Below are positions 7,265 to 11,682 of a stretch of DNA of 11,682 nucleotides, in pieces. The notes below the pieces were generated by a model, which saw only the letters and a program-made list of their open reading frames with translations, did not search any database and had not been told where the DNA came from. Every line of letters starts with the position of its first letter. Position 1 is the stretch's first letter. A program made the translations under genes and the position numbers. Source of the stretch: W1P20-047 sp051878795 (GTDB lineage Bacteria > Actinomycetota > Coriobacteriia > Coriobacteriales > Eggerthellaceae); assembly GCA_051878795.1 (NCBI GenBank), contig JBJEKU010000062.1, positions 1 through 11,682 on the forward strand, written 5' to 3'.

Positions 7265-9004
7265 TTAATCCTCCTGAACGATAGACGCATAATGGCAGTA
7301 CTGCTGGCACTGGCCGCAACCAACGCATTGGTCGCGGTCGATCATCGCGGTACCGGTTTCGGGATCTCGGGAAAGCGCAGGGCAACCGATGGAAACACAG
7401 ACGCCGCAACCGATGCAGCCGGAAGTGACCTCGTAGGGCTTCTTACGCTGGAAGCTGTCGCGCAACAGTGCGCAGGGGCTGCGGAAGATGAGGACGCTCA
7501 ACTGGTCTTCGTTGGCAATAGCCTTCTTGATCGCATCGCGCGTTGCAAGCATGTCATTGGGATCGACCGTCTTAACATCTTCGATGCCGAGGGCTCGTAC
7601 GATGGCCTCGATATTCATCTCGCGCGAGGACCTGCCTTGCAGGGTGATGCCGTTGAAGCAGTTGCCCTGATGGCCGGTCATAGCGGTGGTGCGGTTATCC
7701 AGAATGCAGATGGTTCCGGTACCGTTGTTGTATGCGGTATTGAGCAGACTCGTAATGCCGGAATGTCCGAAGGTGGAGTCGCCGATAACGCCGACGATGG
7801 GACGATGCTTGATACCCTTCATAACCAGCTCGAAGCCATGGGCCATGGAAATGGATGCGCCCATGTCGACGGTGGTCTCCATAGCACCCAACGGAGGCAA
7901 TGCACCAAGCGTATAGCAGCCGATGTCGCCGGTGATGATGGCGCGCTGCTTGGTAAGCTCCTTGAAGACGATACGATGAGGGCATCCGCAGCAGAGGGCG
8001 GGAGGACGGCCCGGGAGGTCGGTCTGCGCTTCGATATGCTGGGGGACGGGCTTGCCGAAGGCCTTTGCGATGGCAAGCGGGGAAAGCTCGCCGTAGCAGG
8101 GAAGCGGTTCGGTAGTGTCGGACAGCTTGACGCCTGCAGCCTTGATCTGCATGGACAGATAGTCGGAAGCCTCTTCGACGACATAGACCTTTTCCACCGA
8201 TGCCGCGAAGTCGCGGACCTTGCCTTCGGGGACGGGCCATGCGACGCCCAACTTGAGGATGCTTGCCTCGGGCATGGCATCGGCGACGTACTGGTAGACG
8301 GCACCAGTGCAGATGATGCCGATTTCCTTGGAGCCTTCGATCACCTGGTTGAACTCGCAGGTTTCGGTCCAAGCGCGGACTTCGGCCATGCGCCTGTCAA
8401 GATCGAGGCGACGGGGCTTTGCATTCGCGGGCATCATGACCCACTTGGCAGCATCCTTGGAATAGTGGCGCAGTTCCACCTCTTCGCGCTCCCCTACCTC
8501 TACGGGGCACTTGGCGTGGCTGATGCGGACGGTAGAGCGGATGAAGAAGGGGCAGTCGAAGCGCTCGGAAAGCTCGAAGGCGGCCTTGGTGAACCGGAGC
8601 GCCTCGGCGGAATCACTGGGCTCCATCATGGGGATGTGGGCACCCATCGCATAGAAACGACTATCCTGTTCGTTCTGACTGGAATGCATGCCCGGATCGT
8701 CTGCCGCAAGCACGACCAGACCGCCGTTCACGCCGGTATAGGCAGCGGTGAACAGGGGGTCTGCCGCCACGTTGACGCCGACGTGCTTCATGGTGCACAG
8801 AACGCGCGCACCTGCAGCGCTTGCACCGACGCCCACTTCCACGGCAACCTTCTCGTTAGGTGCCCACTCGGCATAGACGCCTTCCTTGGCGGCGAATGCC
8901 TGCATGGTTTCGGTGGAAGGCGTGCCGGGATAGGCCGCACCGATTCGGGCACCTGCTTCCCAGGCACCCTGCGCTATGGCTTCATTGCCAGATAGAAATT
9001 GCAT
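7265..9004 (-). CDS. iorA: Indolepyruvate:ferredoxin oxidoreductase, alpha subunit (IorA)
   Basis: IorA is the thiamine-diphosphate and iron-sulfur subunit of the aryl-pyruvate oxidising enzyme of anaerobes; the reaction is described under iorB. The start ATG at 9004 follows GGAGAGAG by a few bases and gives 579 residues beginning MQFLSGNEAIAQG, the normal start and length. The N-terminal pyruvate oxidoreductase domain spans about 1-170 (AAYPGTPSTE at 23-32, EKVAVEVGVGAS at 51-62). The TPP-binding domain follows at about 335-510, with GDSTFGHSG at 408-416 and LDN at 435-437 as the TPP/magnesium motif. The C-terminus carries two ferredoxin-like motifs, Cys530/533/536/541 (C-x2-C-x2-C-x4-CP) and Cys560/563/566/570, for [4Fe-4S] clusters. 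The shorter first motif (x4 before CP) is characteristic of IorA. A paaK-like CoA ligase, sometimes adjacent, is absent here. Confidence 0.96.
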   Translation of the reverse strand: MQFLSGNEAIAQGAWEAGARIGAAYPGTPSTETMQAFAAKEGVYAEWAPNEKVAVEVGVGASAAGARVLCTMKHVGVNVAADPLFTAAYTGVNGGLVVLAADDPGMHSSQNEQDSRFYAMGAHIPMMEPSDSAEALRFTKAAFELSERFDCPFFIRSTVRISHAKCPVEVGEREEVELRHYSKDAAKWVMMPANAKPRRLDLDRRMAEVRAWTETCEFNQVIEGSKEIGIICTGAVYQYVADAMPEASILKLGVAWPVPEGKVRDFAASVEKVYVVEEASDYLSMQIKAAGVKLSDTTEPLPCYGELSPLAIAKAFGKPVPQHIEAQTDLPGRPPALCCGCPHRIVFKELTKQRAIITGDIGCYTLGALPPLGAMETTVDMGASISMAHGFELVMKGIKHRPIVGVIGDSTFGHSGITSLLNTAYNNGTGTICILDNRTTAMTGHQGNCFNGITLQGRSSREMNIEAIVRALGIEDVKTVDPNDMLATRDAIKKAIANEDQLSVLIFRSPCALLRDSFQRKKPYEVTSGCIGCGVCVSIGCPALSRDPETGTAMIDRDQCVGCGQCQQYCHYASIVQED

Positions 9005-9098
9005 AGTGACTCTCTCCTTCGCCTGTTTGATGGCGCTATTGTACTCGCCATCGAAGCAAGTTGGCGTTTGCTTGACGTTATGGCTTGGGTGAATGGGC
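9005..9098 (-). promoter_or_regulatory. Intergenic region upstream of iorA with dyad-centred -10-like hexamer
   Basis: This 94-base gap is the widest in the right half of the window. GATGGCG (9029-9035) and CGCCATC (9046-9052) are perfect inverted arms around a 10-base centre, and two more matching pairs (9026-9027 with 9054-9055) lie beyond one mismatch. On the - strand the centre contains TACAAT (9043-9038), a good -10 hexamer lying exactly on the dyad axis, about 34 bases before the iorA ATG. No matching TTGACA-like -35 stands at the usual distance. The arrangement suggests a repressor operator or an activator-dependent promoter; no T run follows, so a terminator is unlikely. Confidence 0.45.
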
Positions 9099-9539
9099 CT
9101 ACTGCTCGAAGAGCAGGCAGAACGAGCCGATCTGCACGATGTCGCCATCATGCAGTGCGCGTTCGACCACATTCTCATTGTTGACCCAGACGCCGTTGAA
9201 GCTTCCCTTGTCGCGCAGCACGAAATGCTCGCCGCGGGGGAAGATTTCCGCATGGGTGCTGGAAACGGTCATGTCGTTCAGGAAGATGTCGTTCTTCGGG
9301 GCACGGCCGATGCTCATCACCTTGTTCTCGAGCGGATAAACGGTATTCACCTGCTCCCCGCGAACAACCACGAAACGGGCATCCTGGGGCTTTGGCTTCA
9401 CGAAGGGCTGGGCCTGGTCGCGCGTGAAGGTGATGGGCTGCATGCGCTGGGTGGAACCGAACAGGTTGAAGCCGCAAGCAGGGCAGCTCTCGCAAGAGGA
9501 GGCGATTTCCGTCTTGCAGATGGGACAGGTCTTATACAT
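9099..9539 (-). CDS. Zinc-ribbon FHA-domain protein
   Basis: This 146-residue cytoplasmic protein joins a zinc ribbon to a forkhead-associated domain, which binds phosphothreonine peptides. Cys5/Cys8 and Cys19/Cys22 form the ribbon, with an extra Cys16. The FHA domain fills about 55-146 and keeps its ligand-contact residues: Arg79 in IGR, Ser93-Ser94-x-His96 in VSSTHAE, and Asn115-Gly in SFNGVWVN. The ATG has AGGAG 8 bases upstream and lies 11 bases after the carboxypeptidase gene, so the two are co-transcribed and perhaps coupled. Similar small FHA proteins in Actinobacteria (GarA/OdhI) are switched by Ser/Thr kinases, but those lack the zinc ribbon and no kinase is in the window. Thr37 and Thr39 in the linker are possible phosphorylation sites by analogy only. 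Context suggests a tie to envelope growth control. Confidence 0.88.
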   Translation of the reverse strand: MYKTCPICKTEIASSCESCPACGFNLFGSTQRMQPITFTRDQAQPFVKPKPQDARFVVVRGEQVNTVYPLENKVMSIGRAPKNDIFLNDMTVSSTHAEIFPRGEHFVLRDKGSFNGVWVNNENVVERALHDGDIVQIGSFCLLFEQ

Positions 9540-9550
9540 AGTCCGAACTC

Positions 9551-11182
9551 CTAACTGGAAGTGGTTGTATCGTTTTCATCGGTAGAGGAGTTTTCACCTG
9601 GAGTGGATGCATCTTCATCATCGGAATCCGCATCATCATCGGCAGCCTCGGAGTCGCCAGAGGAATCCGAAGGCTGGGATCGTCCATCATCGTCTTTGTC
9701 CGTTTCGGAAGAATCCTTCTCGGAAGCATCGCCATCCTTGGCTGCTTCATCATCCTCGGACTTCTCATCCGAAGCCTTGTCGGGCTCCATAGCCTCAAGC
9801 GGCGAAACGGTCCCTTCGATTACCTGGACGTTTTCGGCATAAGAAGGCTCGCCCTTAATACCCCCGAAAAGGCGCTTGAACCAGATACCCACCTTCTCGT
9901 ACCATTTGGGCCCTTCCACCGTTTGGGCGGCAACCAAATCCAGGGTGGCAAGGGTTTCGCCATCCTGCTTGTAGGTAATAGAACCCACCTTGTCCCCCGC
10001 GTTGACGGTACCTTCTAAGGTTTCGAAATCCACGGTCTGGGTAATGTCGCCCTTCAACGCGAAGAGCTCCACAGTGGATTCAGGATCTTCCAAGGTGGCA
10101 TCCACGGTCTTGTCGATCCAGGAAGTGCAGCTGACCTTTGCGATCAAAGGCACTTCCTTGCCGCCTTGGTCGGTGACGGTCTGCTCGGAATTCCCCAAGG
10201 GGTATTCGATGGTATTGGCATAGACCCAATCCCAAAGTACCGTGGTATCGGAGAAGCGCGTTTCCTCGTCGGAAGAACCCAGCACGATGGCATAGAGATC
10301 CTTGTCGTCACGGTTGCATGCCCCGGCGAAGCAGCCGCCAGCAGCATCGGTGAAACCGGTTTTGATGCCGCAGGTCCCCTCATAGGTGCCGATCAGCTGA
10401 TCGGTGGATTCCAGCTCGATGGTTTCCTCGGCCCCATTACGGGTGATGGTGCAGCTGCTGTACTGACCGGAAACCACCGCTCGGAAGTCCTCCGACTTCA
10501 TAGCGGCAGCGCACATGAGCGAGACATCTTTCGCACAGCTATGCTGATCGCTCTCGAATCCATCGTCGTCCAAGCCATGGGGATTGGTGAATAAGGTATC
10601 TTCCATTCCCAGTTCAGCGGCCTTGGCGTTCATCGCATCGACGAAGGCTTGGGTGCAGTTATCGGGATTCGAAGGGTCGTCTGCAAGCTGGGCACCCACC
10701 GATTCCGCGATCGCTTGGGCCGCATCGTTACCCGAGGGAATCATAAGCGCCTTGAGCGCTTCTTCCAGGGTCATGGTGTCGCCCGCTTGCAAGTTGGCGC
10801 TGGATTCGCCGATGCCGGCAGCCGTTTCGCTTACAGTGACCGTGTAATCCAAAGGCGCGTTATCCAAGGCGACGAGCGCAGTCATCACCTTCGTGACACT
10901 CGCAATCTGGGCGGAATCGGAATCGTTCCGCTGGAAGTACACAGTCCCATCCTGTCCGACTACATACACACGCTCGGCAGAGACATCGGGACATTGGGAA
11001 TCATCGAGCGCGCGTTCGGCAACCGATTTTCCTGCAACCAGATCATCCTGCCTGACATCGGCAAATGCCGTTGCGGGCAAGGCGACGCAGAGCGCCAGCG
11101 CAAAAGATGCGCTGGCGACTGCGGAAAACCTTGCTTTGGAACGCACCTGGCAAAGTGCGGTATTGCGAAGATATTTCTTCAA
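9551..11182 (-). CDS. D-alanyl-D-alanine carboxypeptidase (PBP5/DacF-like) with acidic C-terminal tail
   Basis: This secreted S11-family enzyme trims the terminal D-Ala from peptidoglycan pentapeptides. Numbering from the TTG at 11182 (543 residues), a signal peptide covers about 1-41 (cut after ATAFA), followed by the three active-site motifs: SVTK at 95-98 with Ser95 as nucleophile, SGN at 150-152 and KTG at 274-276. A beta-rich C-terminal domain as in PBP5 follows to about 420. A basic-aromatic segment at 427-444 (WYEKVGIWFKRLFGG) resembles the amphipathic helix that anchors PBP5 to the membrane, but here about 80 further residues follow, almost all Asp, Glu, Ser and Lys (465-543). Nine cysteines lie in the mature part. 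The TTG at 11182 is preferred because AAGGAG is 8 bases upstream; the TTG two codons earlier is too close to it. It is 27 bases behind the VanW gene. Confidence 0.93.
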   Translation of the reverse strand: MKKYLRNTALCQVRSKARFSAVASASFALALCVALPATAFADVRQDDLVAGKSVAERALDDSQCPDVSAERVYVVGQDGTVYFQRNDSDSAQIASVTKVMTALVALDNAPLDYTVTVSETAAGIGESSANLQAGDTMTLEEALKALMIPSGNDAAQAIAESVGAQLADDPSNPDNCTQAFVDAMNAKAAELGMEDTLFTNPHGLDDDGFESDQHSCAKDVSLMCAAAMKSEDFRAVVSGQYSSCTITRNGAEETIELESTDQLIGTYEGTCGIKTGFTDAAGGCFAGACNRDDKDLYAIVLGSSDEETRFSDTTVLWDWVYANTIEYPLGNSEQTVTDQGGKEVPLIAKVSCTSWIDKTVDATLEDPESTVELFALKGDITQTVDFETLEGTVNAGDKVGSITYKQDGETLATLDLVAAQTVEGPKWYEKVGIWFKRLFGGIKGEPSYAENVQVIEGTVSPLEAMEPDKASDEKSEDDEAAKDGDASEKDSSETDKDDDGRSQPSDSSGDSEAADDDADSDDEDASTPGENSSTDENDTTTSS

Positions 11183-11209
11183 AGGCAAAGCTCCTTAGGA
11201 TTACGGGTT

Positions 11210-11682
11210 TTATGAATTGTCCGAAGCCCAATCTGCAGCAGTTCCGCCGCGGACGGTCACTTCATCGGTAGGCTCGTAGACCGAGATGAAGGTGTCTTCA
11301 CGAACCTTATCTCCCTTCTTGTCCTTGACCGTACGGATTACCTGGATGGTATGGCCGTTCGAACCGGTGGTCTTTACGTAGGAGGTACCGGGAGCAAGCT
11401 CGCTATCGTATTTCACGACCTTCTCGTAATCGGTCGAGTCTGTCCATTCACCGGTCTGGGTTTCGACAGTGTATCCGGGGCTGATGCCGTACAGGCAAAC
11501 CGTAAGCGAGGTGTCGGTGGAACTGGTCTTGACCAGGATGTCCGAAGAGGTGTCGTTCTCCCACTTGAAATCCAAGTCGGGCCAGCTTACCGCAGCGTCA
11601 CGGCCTTCGGGATAACTGGAAATGTACATGGTATGGTTGCGGCGCTCGACAATAGGCAGACCGGCATCATACACCGCATTGA
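11210..11682 (-). CDS. VanW-family protein, C-terminal part (cut by window edge)
   Basis: Only the last 156 residues lie in the window; the frame is open through the right edge (..NAVYDAGLPIVERR), so the 5' end is outside. The stretch AGLPIVERRNH, then SSYPEGRDAAVSWPDLDFKWEN, is the conserved core of the VanW domain, found in vancomycin-resistance clusters and more widely in Gram-positive envelope proteins; its biochemical role is not known. After it comes a region of about 70 residues (roughly GYTVETQTGEW to the end) with alternating strands, Gly and a 'GHTIQVIRTV' segment, resembling the G5-like tail often found after VanW domains. Proteins of this family are usually membrane-anchored and large, so most of the gene is probably missing here. 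Placement before a carboxypeptidase supports a peptidoglycan-related job, but VanW alone does not indicate glycopeptide resistance. Confidence 0.88.
   Translation of the reverse strand, partial: NAVYDAGLPIVERRNHTMYISSYPEGRDAAVSWPDLDFKWENDTSSDILVKTSSTDTSLTVCLYGISPGYTVETQTGEWTDSTDYEKVVKYDSELAPGTSYVKTTGSNGHTIQVIRTVKDKKGDKVREDTFISVYEPTDEVTVRGGTAADWASDNS

Noticed and set aside
7292..8995. A 567-codon open frame on the + strand antisense to iorA
   Set aside because: The - strand frame is an unmistakable full-length IorA with all cofactor motifs. The antisense product is a Gly/Ala/Asp-rich shadow with no recognisable domain, as codon bias in GC-rich genes often produces.
9056..9075. AAGCAA/TTGCTT inverted repeat after the FHA gene as a terminator
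   Set aside because: The stem is only 6 base pairs, AT-rich and lacks a following T run.
9005..9253. Upstream extension of the iorA frame to 9253
   Set aside because: It overlaps the FHA gene, is low-complexity in appearance, and a proper ribosome binding site supports the start at 9004.
11210..11682. A vancomycin-resistance cluster, because of the VanW domain
   Set aside because: No vanH, vanA/B-type ligase, vanX or VanRS genes are seen, and VanW-domain proteins are widespread outside resistance clusters.

Overview
The window looks like a chromosomal, mostly housekeeping segment from an anaerobic Actinomycetota, most plausibly class Coriobacteriia. This assignment is an inference. It rests on an oxygen-sensitive indolepyruvate:ferredoxin oxidoreductase (iorAB), a VanW-family protein beside a D,D-carboxypeptidase, a zinc-ribbon/FHA protein, strong AGGAGG-type ribosome binding sites with TTG starts, and a moderately GC-rich composition. 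No rRNA, tRNA, CRISPR array, insertion sequence or phage gene was seen. No stretch longer than about 135 bases lacks a gene.

Layout. One gene reads on the + strand (116-1138): a zinc-ribbon, single-pass membrane protein of unknown function, ended by a strong terminator. Everything from 1215 to the right edge reads on the - strand. In order of transcription this is: a VanW-family protein (cut by the right edge); a secreted D-Ala-D-Ala carboxypeptidase with a long acidic tail; a zinc-ribbon/FHA protein; iorA; iorB; gluQ; galE; an alpha-D-phosphohexomutase (pgm); a terminator; birA; and a YbgC-like thioesterase that converges on the + strand gene.

How the genes group. VanW, the carboxypeptidase and the FHA protein are spaced 27 and 11 bases apart and look like one cell-envelope transcription unit. 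A 94-base gap holding a dyad symmetry around a -10-like hexamer separates them from iorA-iorB-gluQ, which are spaced 2 and 14 bases apart. IorAB oxidises aryl pyruvates to aryl-acyl-CoA with ferredoxin as acceptor. GluQ modifies queuosine-containing tRNA(Asp) and seems only to share the transcript. After a 130-base leader, galE and pgm (25 bases apart) form a Leloir-type sugar-nucleotide pair that ends at a hairpin terminator. birA and the thioesterase (37 bases apart) form the last pair, possibly both tied to fatty-acid or acyl-CoA metabolism.

No convincing new multi-gene system is visible. The points most worth a second look are the dyad at the iorA promoter region, the unusual carboxypeptidase (internal amphipathic helix followed by an acidic tail, and nine cysteines), a stable GC hairpin inside the start of gluQ, and the uncharacterised zinc-ribbon membrane protein.
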